Assembly (NCBI GenBank): GCA_052400625.1
Contig: JBQTGH010000002.1
Strand: one strand, 5' to 3'
Length of the DNA: 64,000 bases
Origin: Thermophagus sp052400625
GTDB taxonomy: Bacteria; Bacteroidota; Bacteroidia; Bacteroidales; Marinilabiliaceae
Part shown: piece by piece, positions 36,392 through 44,773 of the stretch
Layout of the letters: every line of letters starts with the position of its first letter
Numbering within the stretch: the stretch's first letter is position 1
Notes under the pieces: generated by a model
Databases searched by the model: none
The model's input: the letters and a program-made list of their open reading frames with translations, nothing else
Told to the model about the DNA's origin: nothing
Made by a program: the position numbers and the translations under genes

Positions 36392-37825
36392 ATGAGAAAC
36401 AAAACTCTTTTAATATTAACCTTTTTTTCAATGGCCATTATGAGCGCCTCAGCTCAGGAAGCCAGAAAATGGAGTCTGAAGGAATGTATCGATTATGCCA
36501 AAGAGAACAATATTTCCATCCGCAAACAGGAATTAAATACTCAGTATCAAAATAATCTTTTTCAACAGAAAAGACTGAACAAACTCCCGTCACTCAACGG
36601 TAGTGCCGGCTATCAGCTAAGTTTTGGCCGCGTTCCTGACGAAACGACCTATCAATATGTAGATCAAACCACGCAATTTAGCCGGTTTTCTGTGGGTACT
36701 TCGGTACCTCTTTTCCAGGCCTTCATCCTACGTAATGAATTNNNNNNNNNNNNNNNNNNNNNNNNNNNNNNNNNNNNNNNNNNNNNNNNNNNNNNNNNNN
36801 NNNNNNNNNNNNNNNNNNNNNNNNNNNNNNNNNNNNAAGTCAAACAGAGTGAGGCCAACTGGAAAATGTCACAAAGTGAACTGGAAGCCGCCCAAAATGA
36901 TTTAGCGCTTAACATCACCGCTTATTATTTACAGGTGCTCTTCGACCGGGAATTGCTTGAAGTAGCAACGCAACAATATAAGGTTGCCCAAGAACAGGTG
37001 GATAATACCCAAAAACTAGTAGATGCGGGAAGGGTCTCCGAAAGCAATTTGTTGGAAATTAAGTCCCAGGCCGCACGCGAAGCCCTGAATGTCACTCAGA
37101 TGGAAAACAACCTAAATCTTTCGCTCCTCAATCTGGCTCAAGCCCTCGATCTCGAAAATCCGGATGATTTTGATATTGCCATCCCCGTAATACCAGAGTT
37201 ACAAAAACAGCAACTGACGCCTCCTCCCGAGCTTTTTAATACGGCAGTAGATATTATGCCTCGTATTCAGGCCTATCGGTATAATCTGGAAAGTAATTCT
37301 TATGCTTTAAAAACCGCCAAAGGGGCTCTTTATCCCTCTCTAACGCTGGATGCCGGTTGGAGCACCAATATTGCCAAAGCCAAAAGCACCCAGAACTTCG
37401 ACTTTGGTCAAAGTTTCCGGGATAATGCCACGCAATACATCGGCTTAACACTTAGAATACCTGTTTTCAATCACCTGTCGGCCCGTTACAATGTCAAAAA
37501 CGCAAAATTAGGCATTCAAAGCGCCGATCTGGACCTATTGCAGGAAAAACAAAATCTCAGGAAGGAAATCCAGCAGGCTTATGCCGATGCTGAGGCCGCT
37601 TTTCAAAAGTTTTTATCGGCCAAAACAGCCGTTCAGGCTTTTGAAGAATCCCTTAGATATTCCGAAAAAAAATATGCATTGGGACTTGTAAGCCCGGTCG
37701 ACTATAGCGTTGCACGTGCCGACTATCTTAAAGCCCAATCGGATTTTTTACAAGCCAAATATGAATATGTGCTTCGTACAAAAATCCTGGATTTCTATCA
37801 AGGTGAAGAGTTGGCATTAGACTAG
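36392..37825 (+). CDS. TolC-like outer membrane efflux protein (interrupted by assembly gap)
   Basis: About 477 residues with a signal peptide (MRNKTLLILTFFSMAIMSASA, cleavage near AQE). Two outer-membrane-efflux repeats with long coiled-coil helices (for example QSEANWKMSQSELEAAQNDLAL and QEKQNLRKEIQQAYADAEAAF) and beta segments such as LSFGRVPDET identify a TolC/OprM-type channel. Ninety-five Ns at 36742-36836 hide about 32 residues of the first repeat; the frame happens to be kept through the gap. It is the last gene of the exporter operon, followed by a strong terminator. Confidence 0.9.
   Translation: MRNKTLLILTFFSMAIMSASAQEARKWSLKECIDYAKENNISIRKQELNTQYQNNLFQQKRLNKLPSLNGSAGYQLSFGRVPDETTYQYVDQTTQFSRFSVGTSVPLFQAFILRNEXXXXXXXXXXXXXXXXXXXXXXXXXXXXXXXXXVKQSEANWKMSQSELEAAQNDLALNITAYYLQVLFDRELLEVATQQYKVAQEQVDNTQKLVDAGRVSESNLLEIKSQAAREALNVTQMENNLNLSLLNLAQALDLENPDDFDIAIPVIPELQKQQLTPPPELFNTAVDIMPRIQAYRYNLESNSYALKTAKGALYPSLTLDAGWSTNIAKAKSTQNFDFGQSFRDNATQYIGLTLRIPVFNHLSARYNVKNAKLGIQSADLDLLQEKQNLRKEIQQAYADAEAAFQKFLSAKTAVQAFEESLRYSEKKYALGLVSPVDYSVARADYLKAQSDFLQAKYEYVLRTKILDFYQGEELALD
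36742..36836. other. Assembly gap (95 N)
   Basis: Run of undetermined bases inside the TolC-like gene. Coding sequence on both sides is in the same frame, so the gap size is plausible. Confidence 0.99.
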
Positions 37826-37858
37826 TTAAATACCCTCTTGTTTATTTCAATTTAGCCG

Positions 37859-37898
37859 AAAGGGGATGTCCTTAAAGAAAAAGGACATCCCCTTTTTT
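37859..37898 (+). terminator. Rho-independent terminator after the exporter operon
   Basis: A perfect 15-bp stem, AAAGGGGATGTCCTT (37859-37873) with its complement (37881-37895), 7-base loop, then further Ts to 37898. Strong intrinsic terminator. Confidence 0.85.
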
Positions 37899-38021
37899 GA
37901 GCGATTACATTTCACATCCCGGATTGGCGGATTTTGGCATCCTAGTCTTTTTTAATTGATTGCGTATAGGCCAAAATCCCATACTCAAATCGTGTCGTTA
38001 AGTCATTTTTCAAATGGCAAC

Positions 38022-38056
38022 AAAAAAGAGACTGCCTTTTTGGACAGTCCCTTTTT
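38022..38056 (-). terminator. Rho-independent terminator after yceI
   Basis: On the minus strand AAAGGGACTG pairs with CAGTCTCTTT with one mismatch, followed by TTTTTT. It lies 49 bases past the yceI stop. Confidence 0.7.
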
Positions 38057-38104
38057 CATTCCTAACAAAAGAGAAAAAATATGCTTCTGACGTTTTTATT
38101 ACGA

Positions 38105-38677
38105 TTATTCAAATATTACTTCAAACTCAAGATCAAAATCATCATAAATTAGATTATCTCCCAAATTATCAAAAAATGATCCGGAGCCATAGCGAACATC
38201 GTATTTTGAACGATCAACCGTCAGCTTACCTTTAAAGACCTTGCCATCGGCCTTGGCTTCAAAACTCACAGGATTGGTATGACCTTTAATTGTCATCTTT
38301 CCGGCAAATTGATAGGTGCCATCCGATACCATTTCACCACTCTCAATAACAAGGGTGGCGGTGGGATATTTATCCACACTAAAAAAATCATCCGATTTTA
38401 GATGACCAATGAGTTTGGCACGCATCTCTTCATCTTCCAGGTCAGTGTCGCTCAAACTGGTCATATCGGCAACAATCTTACCCGCCACAAACCGATCGCC
38501 CGATTTGGTAAGATAGCCTGATAATATCTGGATATGACCGGTATGCGAACCGCCTACTTTTTTCCCGGTCCAAACAATTTTGCTTTTGGCAACATTCAAT
38601 TTCATCTTTTGACCAAAAGCTGAAGGCGCTGTAAAAAACAGCATGACCGAAAGCATTGAAATCACAATTTTTTTCAT
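38105..38677 (-). CDS. yceI: YceI-family periplasmic protein
   Basis: 190 residues with a signal peptide (MKKIVISMLSVMLFFTAPSAFG). The mature part has the lipocalin-like YceI pattern: SKIVWTGKKVGGSHTGHIQ, then DLEDEEMRAKLIGHLKSDDFFSVDKYPTATLVI. Family members bind isoprenoid-like lipids in the periplasm. It is a single gene between a terminator and kbl. Confidence 0.92.
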   Translation of the reverse strand: MKKIVISMLSVMLFFTAPSAFGQKMKLNVAKSKIVWTGKKVGGSHTGHIQILSGYLTKSGDRFVAGKIVADMTSLSDTDLEDEEMRAKLIGHLKSDDFFSVDKYPTATLVIESGEMVSDGTYQFAGKMTIKGHTNPVSFEAKADGKVFKGKLTVDRSKYDVRYGSGSFFDNLGDNLIYDDFDLEFEVIFE

Positions 38678-38777
38678 GATTGTCTCTTATTTAAATTGGT
38701 TTCAAACAAGAAACAAACCTCCATTAAAATTGTTCGCCTAATAGCCTCATCTCGGCCCCATTTAACGCCGTCCTATG

Positions 38778-39965
38778 TCAAATCACCTTCAACTCTTTAC
38801 CAATCTTAACAAACGCTTCGATGGCTTTATCCAGGTGTGCTTTCTCATGGGCAGCAGAAAGCTGAATACGAATTCGGGCTTGACCTTTTGGTACTACGGG
38901 GTAATAAAATCCTGTAACATAGATCCCTTCGTGAAGCAATTTGGCCGCAAATTCCTGCGATAATCGGGCATCATAGAGCATCAATGCCACAATGGCCGAA
39001 TTGGTAGGTTTAATGTCGAACCCTGCCGCCTGAATTTTATGCTTAAAATAGTCCGCATTGTCCATAAGCTTATCGCGAAGACCTGTAGATTCACTCAACA
39101 TATCAAACACTTCGGAGGCAGCACCTACAATGACGGGAGCCAGGGAATTACTAAATAGATATGGACGGGAACGCTGCCGAAGCATATCAATAATTTCCTT
39201 TTTTCCGGTGGTGAAACCACCCATCGCACCGCCTAAAGCTTTTCCCAGAGTCCCTGTAATAATGTCCACCCGATCCATCACATTGTGGTATTCAGGTGTA
39301 CCTCTCCCTGTTTTTCCGATGAATCCGGAGGCATGACTGTCATCGACCATCACCAGCGCATCATAACGTTCGGCCAGATCACAAATCTTATCCAGAGGTG
39401 CAATGTCTCCATCCATGGAGAAGACACCATCAGTAACGATGATCCTAAAGCGCTGAGCCTGCGAATCTTTTAGCTTTGCCTCCAGGTCACCCATATTCGC
39501 ATGCTTATATCTATACCTTGCTGCCTTACAAAGCCTTACCCCATCAATAATGCTGGCATGGTTCAATTCGTCGGAAATGATTGCATCCTCATCGGTAAAT
39601 AAGGGCTCAAAAACACCTCCGTTGGCATCAAAACAAGCGGCATACAAAATAGTATCCTCCATGCCAAAAAAACGGGCAATTTTTTCTTCCAGGGCCCGGT
39701 GAATGTCTTGTGTCCCACAAATAAAACGAACCGAAGACATGCCGTATCCATGGGTTTCAAGGGCTTTTCGTGCACCTTCAATCACTCGGGGATGAGAAGA
39801 AAGCCCCAAATAATTATTGGCGCAAAAATTCAGAACCGTTTCGCCGGTGGCCACTTTAATTTCTGCACCCTGAGGAGTGGTAATCAGCCGTTCCTCTTTA
39901 TAAAGACCGGATGCTTTAATACCATCCAGTTCCTTCTGCAGGTGTTCTTTATATCTTCCGTACAT
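38778..39965 (-). CDS. kbl: Glycine C-acetyltransferase (2-amino-3-ketobutyrate CoA ligase)
   Basis: PLP enzyme of threonine degradation, splitting 2-amino-3-oxobutyrate with CoA to glycine and acetyl-CoA. 395 residues from ATG 39965 (MYGRYKEHLQKEL), the family length. The PLP lysine is Lys242 in ITGTLGKALGG, with DDSHASGFIG at 208-217 and SDELNHASIIDG at 131-142. An upstream TTG (39992) overlaps the -7 box and is rejected. The gene for threonine dehydrogenase (tdh), the usual partner, is not adjacent. Related alpha-oxoamine synthases are excluded by the close match to Kbl. Confidence 0.93.
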   Translation of the reverse strand: MYGRYKEHLQKELDGIKASGLYKEERLITTPQGAEIKVATGETVLNFCANNYLGLSSHPRVIEGARKALETHGYGMSSVRFICGTQDIHRALEEKIARFFGMEDTILYAACFDANGGVFEPLFTDEDAIISDELNHASIIDGVRLCKAARYRYKHANMGDLEAKLKDSQAQRFRIIVTDGVFSMDGDIAPLDKICDLAERYDALVMVDDSHASGFIGKTGRGTPEYHNVMDRVDIITGTLGKALGGAMGGFTTGKKEIIDMLRQRSRPYLFSNSLAPVIVGAASEVFDMLSESTGLRDKLMDNADYFKHKIQAAGFDIKPTNSAIVALMLYDARLSQEFAAKLLHEGIYVTGFYYPVVPKGQARIRIQLSAAHEKAHLDKAIEAFVKIGKELKVI

Positions 39966-39989
39966 ATCAAATATTTTATTGGTGGTTAA

Positions 39990-39997
39990 CAAAGTTA
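39990..39997 (-). promoter_or_regulatory. -7 promoter element for kbl
   Basis: TAACTTTG on the minus strand, TAnnTTTG match 25 bases upstream of the kbl ATG. Confidence 0.45.
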
Positions 39998-40082
39998 AAA
40001 GAGAGAGATTGCAAAAAAAATGACAAAAGATGCCATCAGTTATAAAAGCCTAAGATCTTCAACTTTTCACTCCATCAACCTT

Positions 40083-41063
40083 TTAGTTGACATATCTCAT
40101 TACCTGGCGGTTTATTTCTTCCCAAACCTGATCGTCGATTTTGGGACCAATTACTTCAATCACTTTTCCGGCCAGCAGCGAACCAATTTCGCCACACTTA
40201 TCCATGGGCAGGCCATGGATAAGTCCAAAGAGAAAACCGGATGCATACAAATCACCGGCCCCGGTAGTGTCCCTGCTCACCGACTTGGTAGCAGCTACTT
40301 TCACCACACGATCATGGTGCTTAATGACCGATCCCCTGCTCCCCAGCTTCAGAACGGCCAGGTCACAGAACTCGGACAATCGATCTAAGGCGGCATCCTC
40401 TTTCAGTCCCGTAAAAGCCTTGGCTTCTTCTTCATTGGCAAAGAGGATGTCCACATAATTTTGTGCCATTTCATGAAGAAAGTCCAAATTTTCTTCCACA
40501 ACATTAAAGCTGGCCAGATCAAGGGATACCTTCAAGCCTTTCTGTTTAGCTAATTGAAGTGCATGGCGAATCAAAGGTCTGTTCTGAACCAGATAACCTT
40601 CTATATGAAGGATATGGTACTCTTCAAATAAATGCTCTGCAACATCTTGCGGTTCCAGTTCGATGGCTGCTCCCAAATAGGTGGCAAAGGTCCGCTCAGC
40701 ATCGGGGCTGATCAAAGCAAAGGCTCGTCCCGACTCTTGCGTTCCTTCCCGCAACAAGGGCTTGATATTTCTTTTTTCCAGATCGGCACGGAAAAAACCG
40801 CCCCATTCATCTTTCCCCACTTTCCCGATAAAGGCAGTATCAATTCCCAGACCGGCCAATCCGTGAATGGTATTGGCTGCCGAACCTCCCGAAGCCTGAC
40901 GTCGAGGAAACGTAGCAGTAGCATTTAATACCCGCTGTATTTCTTCGCGTTCCACCAATTGCATCGATCCTTTTGGCAATGCCAGGTCCGACAAAACATT
41001 ATCGTCCTCAAGCTGCGTTAAAATATCGACCAGGGCATTGCCCATCCCTATTACTTTATTCAT
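40083..41063 (-). CDS. PfkB-family carbohydrate/nucleoside kinase (adenosine kinase-like)
   Basis: 326 residues. The N-terminal GNALVDIL and GGSAANTIHGLAGLG substrate loop and the C-terminal DTTGAGDLYASGF anion-hole motif with its catalytic Asp are intact. The overall pattern (MNKVIGMGNALVD) fits the adenosine kinase-like group of Bacteroidota and alphaproteobacteria, but ribokinase-like sugar kinases cannot be excluded. It lies about 118 bases upstream of the kbl ATG. Confidence 0.88.
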   Translation of the reverse strand: MNKVIGMGNALVDILTQLEDDNVLSDLALPKGSMQLVEREEIQRVLNATATFPRRQASGGSAANTIHGLAGLGIDTAFIGKVGKDEWGGFFRADLEKRNIKPLLREGTQESGRAFALISPDAERTFATYLGAAIELEPQDVAEHLFEEYHILHIEGYLVQNRPLIRHALQLAKQKGLKVSLDLASFNVVEENLDFLHEMAQNYVDILFANEEEAKAFTGLKEDAALDRLSEFCDLAVLKLGSRGSVIKHHDRVVKVAATKSVSRDTTGAGDLYASGFLFGLIHGLPMDKCGEIGSLLAGKVIEVIGPKIDDQVWEEINRQVMRYVN

Positions 41064-41091
41064 CCGTATAAAATTAGGTTAAATCATTGGT

Positions 41092-41169
41092 CGGATAGAA
41101 CTCGCATGACTATTTGTTAATACATGTTCTTGTTGTGAAAATCTCACATTGCCATGTTCGTTACATCCG
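41092..41169 (+). repeat. Dispersed hairpin repeat, copy B
   Basis: Left arm 41092-41108 ending in CTCGCATG, right arm 41153-41169 beginning CATGTTCGTTACAT; the right arm matches copy A at 12 of 14 bases. The arms pair imperfectly (12 of 17), including CGGAT/ATCCG at the base. Confidence 0.5.
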
Positions 41170-41198
41170 TATAAATTATCTTTAAGTTATTGATTATG

Positions 41199-41250
41199 CT
41201 GAATTCGCATGGCTCACCATTTGGGATCAACATTGCCATGCTCATTTCAT
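41199..41250 (+). repeat. Dispersed hairpin repeat, copy C
   Basis: Left arm TGAATTCGCATGG (41200-41212), right arm CCATGCTCATTTCAT (41236-41250). The loop ends ACATTG before the right arm, as in copy B. Same arm order and orientation as copies B and D. Confidence 0.5.
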
Positions 41251-41426
41251 TTCCACTAGTTTTGTTTCATTCTTTAACCCACCAAGAACCCCGAAATGTT
41301 GGGGCAAACAAGAAGATTCCCCCAACAGGGTTTATACCCCATCGTATACGGGAACCCAACCTATCAAGGTTAAGATCGATCCATCCTGCAGTCCTTCTAT
41401 TAATTAAAACGCAAAGATGATCAATT

Positions 41427-41795
41427 TTACCGAATCTCGTAACCAAAAGGGGTTAATGCCAGACGAGCCAGCTTAAAATGTTGGCGTCCAAACGGAATCC
41501 CAATAATGGTAATAAACAACACAACGCCAAAGATCAGATGGGAAAAGCAAATCAACAATCCCCCGGTAAGGATCCATATCACATTCATTATTGTATAAAT
41601 GCAACCACTGCCACCCCGTATCGGCTCCACTCTTTTTCCAAAAGGCCAGAGCGCCAGAATTCCCAACTTCATGGTCTGAAGCCCGAAAGGAATACCGATG
41701 ATGGTAATAAACATCACAAAGCTAGATATAAAGTATTCAATGGCGATGAAAAGGCCTCCAAAAATCAACCAAATAATGTTTCCTAGTAGTGACAT
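41427..41795 (-). CDS. yccF: YccF-domain inner membrane protein
   Basis: 122 residues made of two copies of the YccF domain (DUF307). Each has a hydrophobic stretch followed by the repeated motif FITIIGIPFG (about 28-37 and 92-101), then a KLGILALWPFG / KLARLALTPFG segment. Predicted integral membrane protein with about four helices. Function unknown. Single gene. Confidence 0.9.
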   Translation of the reverse strand: MSLLGNIIWLIFGGLFIAIEYFISSFVMFITIIGIPFGLQTMKLGILALWPFGKRVEPIRGGSGCIYTIMNVIWILTGGLLICFSHLIFGVVLFITIIGIPFGRQHFKLARLALTPFGYEIR

Positions 41796-42019
41796 AAGTG
41801 TTTTGTTTAAATGAATAAATCAGTTATTAAAACGGGGTTTTGTGATCGATTCGTTTAAATCACATTCATGGGAGGAAGAAAGGTTATTGTTTTTGCCGTT
41901 AAAGTACAAAATAGTTGACAAACCTACGAAAAAACAGAAAAAGACCTTTGGAAGATTCCTCCCCAAAGGCCTTTAAATTATTTCAGTCAGATCGTTCTAC
42001 TAAAGCATCCATTTATCGC

Positions 42020-43552
42020 CTAATCCAGATTCAACATTACGCCGATGGAATAAGGATACAACTCAGGGCCCTCGCCATCCTTGAACATAGGCTTAGGGTA
42101 ATAGGTTCCATAAATCGAGAAACTACCGAAACCGGCTTTGGCCATAAATCCATACCGAAACAGAGGAAGCCCCAAATCATCCCTTTTTTTCTTTTTCTCA
42201 CTGTGATTGTTTTTTCTATAAACCAGCTTGGTATGTGTTTGAAGACGGACGCCACCAACGACTCCTCCCGAGATATAAAGATTATTGCTATTTTCTCCGT
42301 TACGCATTTGAATTTCTACCATTACCGGCACATTCAGATGCATCATCATTAGCTTGCTTTTGGATATAGGAGTCTCTTCCGGATCCAAAACAGGGAACCA
42401 TTCTCTGCCATTCTCGGGAATATCAGAATAGGACTCCAACTTAAAACGATAATTATTGTATTGCACGCCCAGGCCGGTGGTGAGACCGAACCAATCTCCT
42501 AACAAACGAACATTTTCTTCCCAGGGATAAAAGACCACCTCCAGCGACTTTCTCTGATCCAGCTCCATAAATTCATATCCTGCAGGAAGTTCCTCATGTC
42601 CTTCGTTATCAAGATATCCATTCAATGCCAACCCGATGCCTGCCAAATGTCCACGAAAATGCTTCGACTTCTTCTTAATCTTTTTATTTTCAATCTGAAT
42701 ACCTTCTCCATCGTGGAAGATTTCCACCTTGTTATCCCCCAAATAAATGAAGGGATGATTTGATCTTATGACCGTTCTTTCATCGGACTCCTCATCTTCC
42801 GTTCCGTGCACGGGAAAATTCTTAGCGGATTGTGGATCCAAGGTCTCTATGATGTTACCGTTCTTGTCTATTTTGAAATAGTCGCCGTCAATCACCGCCA
42901 TTGCTTCACCCTCTTCAAAAGGCCACACCTGATCATAAATGGCGGGAACGACTTCATTTCCCTGATCGTTGACATATCCCATCTTGCCGTCGCGAACCAC
43001 ACGGGCCATTCCCTCCTCAAAATCCCAGATGTGCTGATAAACCACCGGAATCACCATTTCACCTGTTTTCTTAATATATCCGGTCAATCCATCCTTCATC
43101 ACCTTTATTAAACCGTTGCGGGGCGACCAAACATGCTGGTACTCGCAAGGCACCACAATGCGACCATCCATGTCGGCAAACCCAAACTTGCGATTTTTCA
43201 TCACCTTGGCCAGGCCATTATCATATTCCCATATCTGATCATACTCAGCGGGAAGAATAATCCCTTTCTTCAAATGGTACAAGCCCGTTTTCATGTTGAG
43301 TAAAACCCGAATATATTGATCTTTGGTGGGGGTCCAAACCTGATCGAAACGGCACGGGACAATTTCCCTTCCCCGGCTATCAACCACCCCGATGTGATGA
43401 TTCTTCATGACACGATAAAGGCCCGGCGTCATTTCCCAGAAATGGTCATATTTCTGCAGGACCGAATCCAGCGACCCCTCTTGAGCTACAGCAAGCCCCT
43501 CCACTGCCATAAACAAAATAATCAGACCTGTTTTAAAAGCTTGTTTTAACAT
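42020..43552 (-). CDS. WG-repeat protein fused to an outer membrane beta-barrel-like domain
   Basis: 510 residues from ATG 43552; a GTG at 43594 opens the frame earlier. Signal peptide in the first 23 residues. Residues of about 45-285 hold five or six WG-type repeats (each like GYVNDQGNEVVPAIYDQVW). The last 200 residues (about 300-510) form a beta-barrel-like domain with GIGLALNGYLDN, LTTGLGVQYNNYRF and YGFMAKAGFGSFSIYGTYY. That domain is clearly paralogous to the downstream-strand neighbour at 43746-44678. Likely exported to the outer membrane or periplasm; function unknown. Confidence 0.82.
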   Translation of the reverse strand: MLKQAFKTGLIILFMAVEGLAVAQEGSLDSVLQKYDHFWEMTPGLYRVMKNHHIGVVDSRGREIVPCRFDQVWTPTKDQYIRVLLNMKTGLYHLKKGIILPAEYDQIWEYDNGLAKVMKNRKFGFADMDGRIVVPCEYQHVWSPRNGLIKVMKDGLTGYIKKTGEMVIPVVYQHIWDFEEGMARVVRDGKMGYVNDQGNEVVPAIYDQVWPFEEGEAMAVIDGDYFKIDKNGNIIETLDPQSAKNFPVHGTEDEESDERTVIRSNHPFIYLGDNKVEIFHDGEGIQIENKKIKKKSKHFRGHLAGIGLALNGYLDNEGHEELPAGYEFMELDQRKSLEVVFYPWEENVRLLGDWFGLTTGLGVQYNNYRFKLESYSDIPENGREWFPVLDPEETPISKSKLMMMHLNVPVMVEIQMRNGENSNNLYISGGVVGGVRLQTHTKLVYRKNNHSEKKKKRDDLGLPLFRYGFMAKAGFGSFSIYGTYYPKPMFKDGEGPELYPYSIGVMLNLD

Positions 43553-43745
43553 TTTATATCCGCATAAAATTAAAATCCAATAAAATAAAAACACTCATGC
43601 CATACATCTGCAGTCTGACACTCAAAGACCGGTCACCTCATCACTTTTCAGATTCCACATTGTCTTTCCCGTCTCCCTTTTCCTTCGTTCTTCCTTCTAT
43701 TCATCAACATCACCCCACGCCCTGTGTCCCACGCTTCAAATCCAC

Positions 43746-44678
43746 TTAAAATTGCAATAGCGTCAGCCCCACGGTCCAGGGATAAACTTCCGGTCCACGA
43801 TCCTTTTCAAACAAGGGGGTAAAATCCCATTTGGCATATAGCTTAATCCATTTATAGCCGGCCCGCACCATGGCGCCATATTTAAATGCATTAAGGTTCA
43901 AATCTTCCCGACTTTTTTCCTTATCACGCCCCCCGCCTTCGTTGTACACCACCTTCAGGTGTGATCCCAATCTGAAGCTACCGTAAAGCCCCGCTGAAAT
44001 AAAGATGCCCGACTCCCTGTCATGGCTTGGAAACTGATATTCGAAAAGTAAAGGCACGGTGGCAAAACTGGTCACTAGCTTACTCTTTTCGATGGAACGA
44101 GTGGATTCGAAGTAAGACGTCATTCCTGCTTCATCTCTATAAGGCACAAATTGAGAATCGAACCGATAGTTATTAATAATCCATCCCAGTCCGGTAACCA
44201 GTCCCATATTATTTCTGTTTTTCTGAAGACCTATGTTATACTGAAAGATATTCATTCCAACGGCCACCGATTTTCCTGAGTTCAGGTCGAGCCACGATGC
44301 CCCTTGAGGCAACTCACCACTAAAGGGTGCGTCCGAGATATTGGTCAATCCAATATCAAATCCGGCCCAATGCCCTTTGAAGTTCTTTCTTGCTGTTTTA
44401 ACGACCTGAACGCTGGTATGCTGTCCGGGTCTATCAATTATCAGGTATTGCCGTCGTCCCACGGTAATTCTGGTAATGGTATCGCTTCTTTCGTCCACCA
44501 CCACCTTTCCGCCGGGGAAAGTGACCCTGGTCCCGTCAACATCTTCCTCAACCGTAACAATATTTCTGATCCGCTCAGATGATTTAGCTTGGATGGTGTC
44601 ATTCTGAGAATAAACTTCAATGGGAAGAATCAGAATGATGCCCAGCATAACTGTTCCTAATAGGATTCTCTTTCTCAT
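43746..44678 (-). CDS. Outer membrane beta-barrel (porin-family-like) protein
   Basis: 310 residues from ATG 44678 (a GTG at 44681 precedes it). Signal peptide MRKRILLGTVMLGIILILPI, cleavage near YSQ. An N-terminal segment of about 70 residues is followed by a barrel-like domain: GHWAGFDIGLTNIS, LVTGLGWIINNYRFDSQFVPY, AGLYGSFRLGSHLKVVYNEG, KYGAMVRAGYKWIKLYAKWDF. The same pattern ends the WG-repeat protein 190 bases downstream, so the two genes are duplicates of one barrel domain. Role unknown. Confidence 0.8.
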   Translation of the reverse strand: MRKRILLGTVMLGIILILPIEVYSQNDTIQAKSSERIRNIVTVEEDVDGTRVTFPGGKVVVDERSDTITRITVGRRQYLIIDRPGQHTSVQVVKTARKNFKGHWAGFDIGLTNISDAPFSGELPQGASWLDLNSGKSVAVGMNIFQYNIGLQKNRNNMGLVTGLGWIINNYRFDSQFVPYRDEAGMTSYFESTRSIEKSKLVTSFATVPLLFEYQFPSHDRESGIFISAGLYGSFRLGSHLKVVYNEGGGRDKEKSREDLNLNAFKYGAMVRAGYKWIKLYAKWDFTPLFEKDRGPEVYPWTVGLTLLQF

Positions 44679-44773
44679 CACAAATAAATTAGATTAAACT
44701 ACTTTTTTATCAACAATTGTGATGGTGTGACGATTCAATTGGAAAGTTTGTTACAAGACAAAAACTAACAATT

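Larger units (their letters stand above)
41064..41426. other. Intergenic region with two hairpin repeats
   Basis: 363 bases upstream of the PfkB gene and downstream of yccF. It holds hairpin repeat copies B and C. No gene seen in the rest. Confidence 0.6.
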
